The notes beneath the pieces were generated by a model. The model was not told where the DNA came from. It made no database searches and saw nothing but the letters and a program-made list of their open reading frames with translations. DNA of 64,000 nucleotides from Magnolia sinica (lineage: Eukaryota > Streptophyta > Magnoliopsida > Magnoliales > Magnoliaceae), in assembly GCF_029962835.1 (NCBI RefSeq), contig NC_080584.1:83294862-83358861 (forward strand). The letters run 5' to 3'. This document shows, piece by piece, positions 46,286 to 58,619 of this stretch. Both the position numbers and the translations under genes were made by a program. Numbering within the stretch: the stretch's first letter is position 1; each line of letters opens with the position of its first letter.

Positions 46286-48261
46286 GAGTCAAGTAACCTG
46301 ACAATGGGCGTCCAATAAAGATCAAGCGAATGAAATCAGCAAATGTACTACACATGAAATTAACTTTTTGGCTGTCATACATTGTTTTTAAGAGTGCGGC
46401 CTACCTAATGATGGGATCAGATCGGAGCTTTGGTTATTACCATCATCATCTGCAATGGTTTTGCTGAACCAGTTAAATCTTACACATGCACCACTTTGAG
46501 CCCTAGAGCATAACGAGGAAATGAAAAAGATAAACTAAAAAATAAAATAAAATAAAATAAAAGCAAAAACAAAAAATGAATTTTGAGTTATTTTTTTTAA
46601 AAAAAAATACCCTTATAATTTTGGTTTCTATAGTATTTATAATTATTCCAAGAAACGAAGTGGGCTAGCTTATTTTAACATAGCATATTTTTTAAAAGGT
46701 AAAAGAAAATTTTTATTACCAACCAAAGCAAGATAGGTTTAAAAAAAGTTGCAAGAAATGCAAGAGATGCATCCAACACCTACACCCACATTTAGAGAAA
46801 ATAAAATAAAATAATAGAATGCCTATCAATGATGTAAGCTTTAAGTGTAAAAAATGTGTACGAATAATATTAAAAATGATGGTTCACACCAAAATGCACT
46901 GATTATAGCATTCGGCTCATTAATACTCTCCTTCTTGTGTGGTTTAGATTTTGGGTTATTTTAATGCATAAAAAAAAAAAAAAAAAACCCTTGTAATTTT
47001 GGTTTCTATAGTATTTATAATTACCCCAAAAAATGAAGTGGGCTATCATATTTTAATATAGTATAAATTTTTTTAAGGTAAAAGATTTTTTTTTTATTAT
47101 GAAGTGATATAGGTTTAAAAAAAGTTGCAAGAAATGCAAGAGATGCATCCAACACCTACAGCTAAATTTAGAGAAAAAAATAAAATAATAGAACGCCTAT
47201 CAAGGAAAACGAAAAGGAAAAAGATGTAAGCTTTAAGAGTAAATAGTATTAACAATAATGGTGGCTCATTAATACTCTCCTTAACAATGATGGTTCACAC
47301 CAAAATGCATTAATTATAGCATTTGGCTCATTAATACTCTGCTTCTTGTGTGGTTTAGATTAACATCGATAGGTCCTAATGATTAGGACCATTGACTTCT
47401 TAGTTTCATGTGATACACAAGTCCCAAGTAATCTTGTCAAACATTTCCTATCACAATTTATTACGGAGCTTGTTCATACAATGTGAGGGCCATTGGATCA
47501 ATGATCTAGTCCATCGAATAGTAGAACCTACTTATACAAGCTTACATATCATGATCACATACATTAAAAACATATAATTTCCCTAATTACATAAGTCCCA
47601 TTTGGTTATTACCAAATTAAGTTTTTTTTTGATGAAAATAATTTAACACATGCACTACTTGAGCCCTATAATATTTGGACAAAAAATATAAACAAAAAAG
47701 TTAATTTTGAGTCATTTCGAGGTTGAAAATGCCATAGTAATTTTGGTTTCTGCAGTATCTACAATTATCCATAAAAAACAAATTAAGTGGGCCAGCTTAT
47801 TTTAATATATAAGTATAATTTTTTGAAAGGAAAAAGATTTATTTATTTTTTATATTACTAATTGAAGTGAGATATAAGTTAAAAAGAAGATATAAGAAAT
47901 ACGAGAGAATCATCTAACACCCACGCCCAAAGCTAGAGATAAAACAAAATAGTAGGACGCCTTCTAAACTAAAGAATAAGGGAAAAGATGTCAGCTTTAA
48001 AAGTAAAATATTGTATACGAATAATATTAATAAAGATGGTTCACGCCAGAATGCATTGATTATAGCATTCCGCTCAGTAATACTCTTTCGGTTGTGTGGT
48101 TTAGATTAACATCGAATGGTCGTAATGATTATGACCATCGACTTCTTAATTTAATGTAATCCATTGAAGTTCAAGTATATATGCTTGTCAAATGCTCCCT
48201 GTTACAATTTTATTTTATTATTATTATTTTGTTTTAAACGCACAATCTTATACACACACCT

Positions 48262-48763
48262 AGGGGTGTACATCGAGTTCAACCGAGTCGAGCTGGCCTC
48301 AGCTCGACTCGGCCCGGCCACTGGCTGACCTCAGCTCGGCTCGGTTCGGTCGGCCAAGTTCGCCATTGAGGCATTTCCACAAACATCTGAACTGCAACTT
48401 CAAAATCTTACTGTTTTATAAACAAAGGTAATGGTTTTACAGATGTTTTATCAAACACTTTCTAAGTAACATAAAAACCAAGAAAAACAAAGAGAAAAAG
48501 GCTATTTGTTTTATGTACATACCTTCCTTACCACCAGTCACATTTCATTGAGTCATTTTGTCAAGCAGTTGGTGAGCAACATCAATGGCAAAGTAATTGA
48601 GTTACCGAACTGGTTCGATCCGAGCCGAGCTGAGCTGGGGCCTGATCGAACTCATTTTCGAGCTAAAAAATCAGCTTGAACTCAGCTTCGAACCGAGTCG
48701 AATTGAGCTTTTCAAGTCGAGTCTAGCGAGCTAACCGAGCTAGCTCGGTTCGTGTACACCCCT
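48262..48763. mobile_element. TIR element, AGGGGTGTACA family, perfect 10-bp target duplication
   Basis: Starts AGGGGTGTACATCGAG and ends GGTTCGTGTACACCCCT. The direct repeat ACACACACCT lies at 48,252-48,261 and 48,764-48,773. It is 502 bp long and carries no coding part. Confidence 0.88.
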
Positions 48764-48890
48764 ACACACACCTCACATGGGCACTCGAAACCATGACCTT
48801 AGCGATGAAATGGACTGCCTACCATTGAGAGGCTTGGGTTGCATCCTAGATAGAATATTTGAACCAACGACTAAAATGAAGTGAATCCGG

Positions 48891-49047
48891 GTTCTTATCC
48901 CTACCTCAGTGGTGGATTCTCAGGAATTTCAACACGAGGTATAGGGTTCAATACCCATAGGTGGTGAAATCCCACTACGGCCTGAGTGTGGTTGTGCATG
49001 TGTTTAAGGGGGGTGCGTGTGTCAAAAAACAAAAACAAAAATAAAAA
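48891..49047 (+). mobile_element. tRNA-derived SINE with 12-bp target duplication
   Basis: It shares the core CCCATAGGTGGTGAAAT with the SINE at 14,238, a B box GGTTCAATACCC, a TGTG-rich stretch and an A-rich tail. The repeat AAGTGAATCCGG stands at 48,879-48,890 and 49,048-49,059. Confidence 0.85.
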
Positions 49048-49825
49048 AAGTGAATCCGGCTCTTTACCAACTATGGTAAATAAAATTTTCTACCCGTTGG
49101 GATTCATCATGGAGCATGTCCATCCAATCTAAGGCCCATCATATCAATGATCTAGTCCATTAAATAGTAGATCCCACTTGTACAAACTTACACATCATGG
49201 TGCCATGCATTGAAAACTTATAATTTCTTTAATTATATAAGTTCTTATCACCAAAGTTCTGTTCTGATGAAACATTTTAAACGCTTATGTCTAACTAAGG
49301 GCAATTTAAATAGGCTTTTTATTGTACCGACAGATGTTGGTTATCCTCTTTGAACAAGCCTATGTAGCTTGTGTATGTGATAGGACATTAGCACATGATG
49401 ATAAGCAAGCACACATATATTAATATTGATGCATGTATCATTTGATGGTTACTTGAAGATGCACGGTAGCACATGTCAGCCGGTGAAATATGTGACATTT
49501 GTAAATATAAGTATTGTCACATGTGCCACATAAGCTCACCTGTTGCAATGTCACACATGTGTCATGCATGCTACATAAAATGTAGCTACTCCATGTATTT
49601 TATAGAAAACGAGTTAAAAACTAGGTTATGTAAATCCACAATCATGGCTAATTTTCTGAACTACCTTACCAAATAAGTGTCACTGTTTGAAAAATGATTG
49701 TGGACAACTAATGGATATATGTTTTGTCTAGACAAGACAGAACTAAAGTGACCCTTATTTATTATTATTATTATTTTTCCAATCTACTATACATAAGAAT
49801 GTTAATAACCATTTGGCTTTGAGTC

Positions 49826-49918
49826 TTAATGCATAGCTCAATGGTAGATGCACCGCGTTTCAATGTTGAAGTCATAAGTTTAAGTGCCCATATGGAGCGT
49901 GGGTGGGTGTGTAAAAAA
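49826..49918 (+). mobile_element. Diverged SINE-like fragment
   Basis: TAGCTCAATGGTAGATGCAC resembles an A box and AAGTTTAAGTGCCCATATGG a decayed B box, followed by GTGGGTGGGTGTGTAAAAAA. No clear target duplication is visible. Confidence 0.5.
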
Positions 49919-49919
49919 C

Positions 49920-51340
49920 ATTAAAAGGTGTTAAGAAACATTCAATCTTGTGTAGGTGTGAATGGGCTTTGCAGGCCCATCTGGCTGCTTTGGCTAATCT
50001 TGGGCCCAAAATTAGATCCTGTTTGTTAACTAGGCTAGGTTTGGTCTGCTCTAAGAGCCCATTGCCCAGCCCATTTAAGGTTACAAAAATCAAAGCCCAT
50101 TCTTGTTGCATGACATGCATTGTGAGGAAAACCCAATAAAAAGCTTGAATGTTGCACAAGTGGAGAGCTGTACTTGGGCGTGGGTCTTTTGTTTTGGCCC
50201 ATCTTGGCTTGGGTTGGGCTCATCCCTAGGTTTTATTATGTGAGCCGGGCTTGGACTGATATAAGCCTGCTGGATCAATGGTCCTGATCATTCATTAGTG
50301 AAGATACTAGTGACGGGCCCACGTAAGTGGTTTGTAGCAATTTAATTTTTATGAAGATTGGTAATCATCTTATGTAGGTGTGGTTAGAACATTCAAGTAT
50401 AAGTCAAATAATCATGGGCCCCACAAATTTGCATCAATATCGTGAAATCTAGACCATCCATTCAGCAAATCCAGCACGGGATGGACGTGTGTGAACTCGA
50501 CAATCATGCAGTTGCGAAGGTCACTTGGACCTTCCAAGTTGGGGGAAGAGTAGGAGTTTCTTTAGCAAGTGGTGGAGAATTGGATCAGAATTTTTTATTG
50601 TTATTTTTAGCACTGAGTTGTTGTGAGAAAAATCAATGGTGAAGATGCATGATTCGAAGGAGTCTGACATCCAGATTATAGAGAGATGTGATTGGCATGG
50701 GGTATAAAGAAAAATGGGGAGAGTTTCTTTGAAGACTTACGCTATTAGTTAATACTGAAAAATCGATACAAAGCAAAAGAAAGTAAAAAAAAAAACAATA
50801 GTTATCCAATGATACTTACCACAGTAGCTATTGAAACATGGATTTTAATTTTGAGTTCTTACTTGGATAGAAACTTAAAATTACAGGTTCAGCACATTAC
50901 TCACCTAATTTCCAGTGCTAAGAATTCAAATTATGAAAGTGATTGGCACAGGATCAATGGAAAACTATCGCATTAAAGGAAAACACTTCCTTTACCGTTG
51001 TTTGGCATTGAATCAATGATTTCTAAACATGGCCTTAGTTATTGAAGGATGAAGAGATGAGAGACTTTTAAGACCTTTGATGCATGCTAAGTGATGTCCT
51101 TCTCCTGTCCTAAACGGCAGATATTGGATTCTGGAAATGTAAGATGCTGAAAATAGACTGATTTGATATCACCACTTAATTAGAATTAGCAAAAAAGCAA
51201 TATCCCCATGCATAATATGGATTCCAAACAATCATAATCTACATGTGAATTGAGTTGAATTACTTATCCAACTGATTCATTTGGATTGACATGAAGGCCC
51301 AACTTCATTGCATTGCCAGAGAATCTATGTTGTATACTTA
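49920..51340. other. Intergenic DNA, no gene recognised
   Basis: About 49,960-50,270 has GGGCCCA/GGCCCATT-type phrases from an old repeat. The rest shows only short unassigned frames. Confidence 0.35.
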
Positions 51341-51673
51341 AAACAGGTTGATAAATCATAACGCAGTAGCGCATGGCCATACCCAACAAATGTATGATGT
51401 GCAAAAGAAACAAAGACAACGGCCCCCACTTGCTCCTCCATTGTTAGATTGCTTCAGTTGCCTGAAATTTCTGTTGGAATTCAAAATGGCATCATCTTCA
51501 ACTTCTCCGCTGGAGGAACACTTTCTTAATTGGAACAACAATTCCATAGAACGTTGCCCCTTTTGCAATACGTTGGGTGTTCTGCAAGGAAAGGAATAAC
51601 AGAATCTTCATGGATGTCCAGATTTCCTCAGAGGCACTGCAACATAAAAGGGATGATCATCTCGAATGAGCGT

Positions 51674-51783
51674 CTTCGTCTTCGCTATCTCAAAATTTCA
51701 TAGGAATATTAGCTTCAGAGATTGAGGGCTTCGTCTTCGCTATCTCAAAATTTCACAGGAATATTAGCTTCAGAGAGTGAGGG
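51674..51783. repeat. Two tandem copies of a 55-bp unit
   Basis: CTTCGTCTTCGCTATCTCAA starts copies at 51,674 and 51,729, nearly identical. Confidence 0.85.
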
Positions 51784-51870
51784 CAAATGACCCAACATAG
51801 GCAGGTTAACCACTTTGTTTAACTGGGCAGGTTTTTAATCCTTCTTTGGACTTTTGCATATCCGCCTCAA

Positions 51871-52122
51871 CGAGTCTTTGGATCTTTTCTCCGGCTCCAT
51901 CACATGTCCTCGTTTTAATACAATTGATATCAATGAATCTCTGGGTCTTTTCTCCAGCTCTATCACACGTCCTCTTTTTAATACAATCGATATCAATGAA
52001 TCTCTGGGTCTTTTCTCCAGCTCTATCACACGTCCTCTTTTTAATACAATCGATATCAACGAGTCTCTGGGTCTTTTCTCTGGCTCAATTACACGTCCTC
52101 TTTTTAATACAATGGATATCAG
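51871..52122. repeat. Four tandem copies of a 63-bp unit, open on both strands
   Basis: Copies start at 51,871, 51,934, 51,997 and 52,060. Because 63 is divisible by three, frames of 117-138 codons stay open on both strands: the + frame repeats ESLGLFSSSITRPLFNTIDI and the - frame repeats SLISIVLKRGRVIELEKRPR. I recognise neither product, and nearby frames show no exon structure. Confidence 0.9.
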
Positions 52123-52129
52123 TTGCACA

Positions 52130-54140
52130 AAAAAGGGAAAATGCATCCCTTGCACTAGCATCAACATGGTTTTCACATTTTCAAGCACTGCAAAAGGATT
52201 GGAGCCTCTTTCTTGTTTTGAAGGTAAGCTAAGGTTTCTGAAAGTGGGGAAGGATCTACCCTTCTATTAACAGATAATAATATCATGCCCTCTAGCAGAC
52301 ACAAGAGCCCCATGGTGGATGGGCCATAGCCCCAAAAATTGCTCGTATGAGATCAAAACCTTACTACTGCAGCAGTACTGAGGATTCCAGGATTAATGGT
52401 GGACAGCTGAAACAAATCGATGATCAATGTTCCACATACGAGCAGGAAGCCCTCCAATTGGGTGACCAGAGTTGTGGGACCGGTGTCATATTGGCGTGGT
52501 TCCGCCATGATCGGGCCTACTAGAGTGACAGTCCGGACCTCAAAGGCATGCCATGCCACCCATGGTGGGATGGAGTGCATGACTACCACTACCTGAGAAG
52601 AAAAAACTAGTGTACATGTTTAGCACTGGAATCTTATTTTCTTAAAAATCATTTAAGAAGGGCCAAACAGGAAAGCGCAAAATTATTCTTGAAGTAAAAA
52701 AAAAAAAAAAAACATTGTCTAAAAATTCTCCAATGTGTTCGACCCTATGGCAACAGATTCTTCCTATGAAGAGGAGAAATCTTCAATGAAATGTTGAGCC
52801 CGCAAGAGTTTCCTGGGTCTACTCTGTCATTATGGTAAAAAAGAAAACACACTTTTGGAGGTTTTTCTTAAGCCCCAAAGAAGAACAAAAACAAACTGCA
52901 GATCCCATGCACTCTCCTTTTAATGATGGCCCTTTGCCTCAGCTTTTTGGTGGGACTTTGCCTTCGCCTGACAAAAGCAAACAAGAAAAGTGAGTGCCTG
53001 TTTATGGAGTAGAAACAGATTTTTGCTTCATTGAGGAAAAAAAAAAGAATTAAAAGAATGTGATTTTCAAAATGATTCTGTATAAGTAAATGATTTTTTT
53101 CATAAAGGATGGCTACTGCATAGCAACTTTGAATACGAACAGATCTATGAATTAGATCACGAAATGAAAGGCGCAGACAAAGATGGGCCATCAGAGGTGG
53201 CTTGAGGTGGTTGTAGCCTATGTTTACCTGATTACAGGTACAAGTATTGAGTATGAGAAGGGTCAGGTATAGCAGATTCTTAAAATCAGATCTCAGGATA
53301 TGGATATTCCAAAGAATGGTTATTGTTCATAGCTATAATGACTATAATCATGTTAAAATGCTTGCCTAACAATATCAAAAATTGATTTTGGTGCACAACT
53401 GGTACTGTTTGCTATAATTCAAAAAAAAAAAAAAGTAAAAAATCTCTGGAGTTCAGCACCCTACTAGATTTGGATTTTGAGTCTTCACGAAGAGCAACCC
53501 TAATCCTAACCCTAACCTGAGTATCCAGCTCGGATACTCCAATTTTTTCCCCAGTCGAAACTCGAGTTCAAGCTAACAAATTTTATTTTTTTTTCCATAT
53601 ATATAACTAAGAGTAATGATCAGAATCCTGAATTTTGAAAACAAAACAAAAAATTTAAAAAAAAACGAAAGGCAGTTGTGGCTCATTTCCCAAATCTTAG
53701 TTGCTTCTACCCAAGGTGCTGATCTGCTTCGAAATAATTTTCCAGCTCCTGATTACTAGCATTTCACACTCATACTGAAATTTGAGAACAGCCGCTTTGC
53801 TTCTTCCACTCGCACATTATGCAACTATGATCCAAAATGCTATATATACATTTCTCATACGCAGAACTAGGGTTCATAATCTGTAGCAGGTATGGTACTT
53901 GCTACAAGCCAACTCACCCATCTCATTTCCTAAGAAGCACCTCCAGACAACCCTACCCTAAGAAGCACCTCTAGACAACCCTACCCATGTCCTTTACTAA
54001 GATGCCCCTCATACCCATTGGTCCCAGATTCGCATGGGAGCATCTGTCAATAGCTCACAGACGACCACTGAAGAAGCTCCCCAAAATGGCTTAACTCGCC
54101 CTTTTCATGCCCCTCGTCTAATGGTGAATGAAATCACTAA
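52130..54140. other. Intergenic DNA, no gene recognised
   Basis: It contains short A tracts at about 52,697 and 53,420, and about three units of AACCCTAA at 53,497-53,517, too few to call a telomere-like array. No family resemblance is seen. Confidence 0.35.
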
Positions 54141-54149
54141 TTCCTAAAA

Positions 54150-54700
54150 GTTAAGACCCCAGAATTCCTTTGAACAAAGGGCATTATGAACAAGCATGGC
54201 TCAAATTTTCTCAATAACCATGAACAGTATCCCTTCGCCTCTAAAGATTTTGTATTTCTTTCAAGCCAAACGATCCAAAAAATGGTAAAGGGAAAAATCC
54301 TCCAAACAATTTACCTCTTAACCCAAAAGAGACGGGTGGTCATGAGACAAACAATCCAACACCCCTTGCAGCATCACCCAATTGACATGTAGATTTTAAG
54401 AAAGTACCCCCAAATGCTTTCAACCATATTGCAATGGAAAGAAAGATGGTCAATAGTTTCTTCATCATTCAAACACAACCACGCGTGAGCTAAATGATTC
54501 CCATGATTTTTTAAGGGCTCATGTAAGAATGTTGTCGACCACTTCAACCCGACAAAACCCCACAAAACGCATGATTCTAAGAGGAGCACCCAAACCTTAA
54601 ATTTGGAGACGAGGTCACTGTCTGATACTGTGCTTGAAGAGACTTGACCAAGAAGCTCCCATTGAGTTCCCCTCTTCCAACACGAATCACCTACCACTTG
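54150..54700 (-). mobile_element. LINE ORF2 fragment: zinc-binding and C-terminal part
   Basis: On the - strand LNDEETIDHLSFHCNMVESI is the zinc-binding region that follows LINE reverse transcriptase. After frame changes the text FTIFWIVWLERNTKSLEAKG follows towards 54,200, the usual C-terminal motif. It is broken and has no start. Confidence 0.75.
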
Positions 54701-56047
54701 AGGAACAGAGTTGGAAATAATTGAAAAGTGAGTAGCAATCGATTGGATTTCTTCATCCCAATTTCTCCAAAAAATGAATGTTCTATATTACCCTCAATTC
54801 TTTCAACAGACTATCCCAGTTGCCCATCATAATCCTGTTAAAGGAGGCATTTGAACAGACTAGGGAAAGCAGTAACCACTCCTTGCCTATCCACAGATCT
54901 TCCGAGGATCTAACCAGTAACCTTTCAGTGCTACTCTTAATGAAAACCATTTGGTCATCAAGTTACAAATTCCTGTTGAAATTTTGTATACTTAATCACC
55001 CAAAGTCCTTTCTAATCATTAATTAATGAATTAATTCGTGTTATTTTCGACAATACTACTGCTTCCCTAAAAGTTCAACTGTTCCTTTGCTTTCATAATC
55101 CAATAAACTGGAATTGGCTTTCTAGAGAATTGCCTTCTCATAAAATTGGCCTCCCAACCATGCTTCAAACAACAGTGGGTTGCTCTCTCAACAGATCCTA
55201 AGTGACTGATCACTCAGGACTATTTTGTTACAAACAACAAACTGGAGACAAAGGAACTTGCTTCGCCAAATAAACAGTAAAATCTGATTTTATTTTATTG
55301 AAGCGTAACGAATTTAATTTATTAACAAGTTGAATGACACCAGTCAAGCAGCAAAGAATACAACCCCATCAAACTTACAATATACATCGAAGGTAGAAAA
55401 GAAAAACAAACCCCCTTTACAACCCCAACCACAACCCAAATTACAATCCCAACATAGATCTCAATTCCTTTGCATTTACATTTTTCATCCCTGATGCCCA
55501 ATCCATAACATCCCTCTTAGAAAGCCACACCTTTTCTTTGCATGGTCCTTGCTTGTTTAGGAAGCATCGCCCATTTCGCTCCCTCCATATGTTCCAAAAC
55601 ACTGCTAACAACAAAAGCTCCCATATTTCTCCCTTTTCCTTCGGAAGATGGGTGTCATGCCAGGCCCAGAACACATCGAAAACCGACCAGGGTGTCGCCC
55701 ATATGATGCCAAAGGATGTTAAGAAGGTGATTCAGACTCGTCACGCAAAGGCGTAATGGATGAATAGATGATCTACTGATTCTGCTTGGTTCATGCACGA
55801 GACATATTTGGGAGAATCAGACCTCTTTCGAAGATTGTCTATAGTTAAGATACAATTGCATCCAATCAGCCAAGCAAAGGATGCAACCTTCGGGGCTACC
55901 CCATAGCAAAGGATGCCCGCTTCTCCCTCTTCATATGTCTTTGAACCTCGTTCCAACTCAACAATTGGAATCTCTTCTTATCCTCTGCTCCTTGCTACAA
56001 GAAGTCCCGCCTCAATTTTTCAAGCCTTGAGAGCACTAAAGCCGGAC
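54401..56047. repeat. Segmental duplication, copy A (partner at 61,695-63,308)
   Basis: It starts AAAGTACCCCCAAATGCTT and ends CAAGCCTTGAGAGCACTAAA. The partner at 61,695-63,308 has the same order with roughly one difference in ten to fifteen bases and several deletions. Two LINE pieces are carried along. Confidence 0.9.
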
Positions 56048-56231
56048 ATTTGAATAACGACATGAAGTACAGAAGAAGATTTGACAAAGCCGCTTTGATG
56101 ATTTTAGTCAATACACATGGTTTCATCCTTTGAAGCATAAATAAATTTTCTTCTTTGTCATACAAGCTCTCATCGGATGGTTGAAAATCAACTTGTATGA
56201 CGCATGGCAATGCAGGTGAGTTTTTTTCCAC
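55441..56231 (-). mobile_element. 5'-truncated LINE, reverse transcriptase end to C-terminus
   Basis: In order on the - strand: ALSNLLLYFMSLFKCPALVL (end of the reverse transcriptase, 56,231-55,995), APKVASFAWLIGCNCILTID with AESVDHLFIH (zinc-binding domain, 55,956-55,741), and LLLAVFWNIWRERNGRCFLN (C-terminus, 55,674-55,441). The frames are broken between these parts. Typical of plant L1-type LINEs. Confidence 0.82.
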
Positions 56232-56239
56232 AGCCTTTT

Positions 56240-56790
56240 ATTTCATCCATCTGCCCATGGTGACGTTTTCTTCCACAGCCTTTTCATCTCATTTATCTGC
56301 TCATGGGAGTCACAGGATGTCTCCTGTATTGTTGCATGAAGTGTTAAAGCGTAGCAGCAACAAATTCAGGTGAGGGAGTGAGGAAGCACTTGTTTCAAGT
56401 GTTAGCATGCATAAACATCTAGGAAGTGAGACTGGGAGTATGAGTCGAAAGCATGATTTGAAGGGGTAGTGGCAATGGGTTAGTGGTTTGTGCCTCATAC
56501 TCAACAAAATAGGATTGTTGCCCAAGCATCAACAAAGTGCAGAGATAAGGTTGACCTTTTGCATAGTAACGTCCTTTTTTTTTTTTCCTTTGGTTGAAGC
56601 CTTCTCCCCACGACCACTTTCCTCATCAATCATCTTCCTACCCTTAATGATTGTCCCTAGAGTGTTCTTTTTTGTCAACTTGCTGATTATTTCTTGTAAT
56701 TACAGTCTTGGCGTGTCCCTGCTTACCTAATCTCACCTCCTTTCCATAGAACCCCAATTGATCCCAAGTTTCTTCCTTGTGTTTTTCTTA
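56240..56790. other. Intergenic DNA, no gene recognised
   Basis: No convincing domain or repeat end. Confidence 0.35.
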
Positions 56791-56794
56791 GGTT

Positions 56795-56935
56795 TGGTAT
56801 CTCAAAGGTTATCGCTATCTTCATCCACAAACTGGGCAAGTGCTTATCTCACGTCAGGCTGTGTTTGACGAAACTTACTTTCCTGATGCTAATGGTCACT
56901 CTACTCTTCCACCTCACAGGGAGCAACAAGTTTAG
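56795..56935 (+). mobile_element. Copia pol fossil, region between integrase and reverse transcriptase
   Basis: The + strand frame carries GYRYLHPQTGQVLISRQAVF, the conserved 'GYRCLxPxTGRxxxSRHVxF' phrase of Ty1/Copia polyproteins. It is a short broken remnant. A second remnant of the same strand and family lies at 58,620. Confidence 0.8.
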
Positions 56936-57429
56936 TTACATTGTTTCTCTCCCGTCTCTAACGTCATTATCTCTTCTTCCTCCACTTCAGGAGCATAACC
57001 TCCTACAACCTTCATAACCCATGGAGATTCTTCTTGCGTCCTCCGAAAGGAACCTAGTAACAGTAACTGCCAGTGTAATGCCCAGCACACTGGCTGATAC
57101 AAAATGAGCTATATCAGCCAAGCAGCCCTATAACAGCCAAATTTTTTACAGAAAAATAAAAAATAAAAAATTTGAAAAAAACAAAGGTGAGAATTCCAAA
57201 TATGTATTCTTTCTTGTTTTGCATCTGCATTTGATGGCGTAATGGACCATTATTTAGTAAGAGAATGTTGTCTCGGGCTGCGTGAGTACAAAGTAACCCA
57301 ACTTACTCTGAAAGTCTTCTATTTAATATTCCAAATATATAATATCAAGAATAGTCTACATATATAATATCAATACACTAAAGATTGTAAGTCCACATAT
57401 GAGTCATGATGAGCTAATGAACACTGTCA

Positions 57430-58235
57430 CCCATTTTGAGTACACTTGAACGGCCCAAAATTCGTGTGATCTGTGGGATTCATATGACTATCGCATATCC
57501 CTAATCATTATACCCATTAAGAAATTTGATGGAAAAAAATAATAATAATCGGATTAGTGCCAAGCCATTTTGAGTACACTTGAACAGCCTAAACTTTGTG
57601 CAATCCATGGGATTCATCCCACTAGTGCACATCATTACGCATCATTTCCCTCAAGAAATTTGAGGAAAAATAAAAATAAATTTAGATTACCATTCATCTC
57701 AAAAATAGAAAATACCCAAAAAATGAAAATTGCTCAAAATCCCTTTTTAATCCATTATACTACAAATAAGTTATTCATGCATCAATGTAAGCATCAATGC
57801 AGGACACATTGAGAAAACTTTAAAAAGAAAAAGAAAATCATTGAAATTTTGAAAAACAATTAACTCTAAAAAAATGATGCAAATATATTCCCAAATTGAA
57901 CACAAATCTAGCAATATTTTATCACTTTGGTCATAATCATGTTGCATCAACACACATACAACAAGAAAATAAAAAATACCCAAAAATGAAAAATGCTCAA
58001 AATCCCTTTTCTAATACATTATAATAAAAATAAGTTATTTATGCATCAATGCAGGAAACATTGAGAAAACTTAAAAAAGAAAAAGAAAATCATTGAAATT
58101 TTGGAAAACAATTAACTCTTAAAAATAAAAATAAAAAAATGATGCAAATATGCCCAAATCGAACACAAATCTAGCAATATTTTGCCACTTTGGTCATATC
58201 ATGTTGCATCGACACACATACAGCAAGAAAATCAA
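57430..58235. repeat. AT-rich tandem duplications
   Basis: A unit of about 265 bp (AATACCCAAAAAATGAAAAT ... CACACATACAACAAGAAAAT) occurs twice in tandem at about 57,701 and 57,967. Just before it, a phrase with CATTTTGAGTACACTTGAAC occurs at 57,432 and 57,568. No coding part. Confidence 0.85.
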
Positions 58236-58619
58236 AACCATGGATTTTTTTACCTCGTTTTATTTTCCCCAAAACTAGCTTCGAGCTTCGATTTGTCAAT
58301 TCGAGCTCAAATCTTGTGTTTTGACCTTGCAATAATCCCGCATCACTCAAAAATGAGAAGAAAAATTAAAAAAAAGAAGAAGAGTAGAACAGCCCTCTTA
58401 AGGCTTAAATGCATGTATCAAAAGTGCCATTTTTTATAACAGGTAGTTTCGACCCCTTGTAACAATGGTTGTTGTTACTATTATATATCAGCCGAAACGT
58501 AACCATTTTTTCACACCTAGGTCCTTCATCTTATCCCAACCTCTAAAGGTATATCATCATCAGTAGTAATCGCCTTCTCCCTCCCCCACCTACCATCCCT
58601 CTCTCTTCCCCACCTTCAC

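Larger units (their letters stand above)
46460..49290. repeat. AT-rich module repeated three times, interrupted
   Basis: The phrase set TTTTGGTTTCTATAGTATTT, GCAAGAAATGCAAGAGATGC, GATGTAAGCTTTAAG, and TTCACACCAAAATGCA recurs at about 46,610-46,955, 46,985-47,370 and 47,740-48,110. A companion phrase ATCAATGATCTAGTCCAT occurs at about 47,497 and 49,153. A TIR element and a SINE have landed in it. No coding part is seen. Confidence 0.7.

Noticed and set aside
51871-52122. CRISPR-like regular repeat
   Set aside because: The copies are contiguous with no spacers and the DNA is from a plant genome; it is a plain tandem repeat.
52353-52589. 78-codon - strand frame (MVVMHSIPPWVAWHAFEVRT)
   Set aside because: No domain, no splice context, and GGCCCAC-type words nearby point to repeat-derived DNA.
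53497-53517. Telomere-like AACCCTAA repeats
   Set aside because: Only about three imperfect units; too short for an interstitial telomere array.
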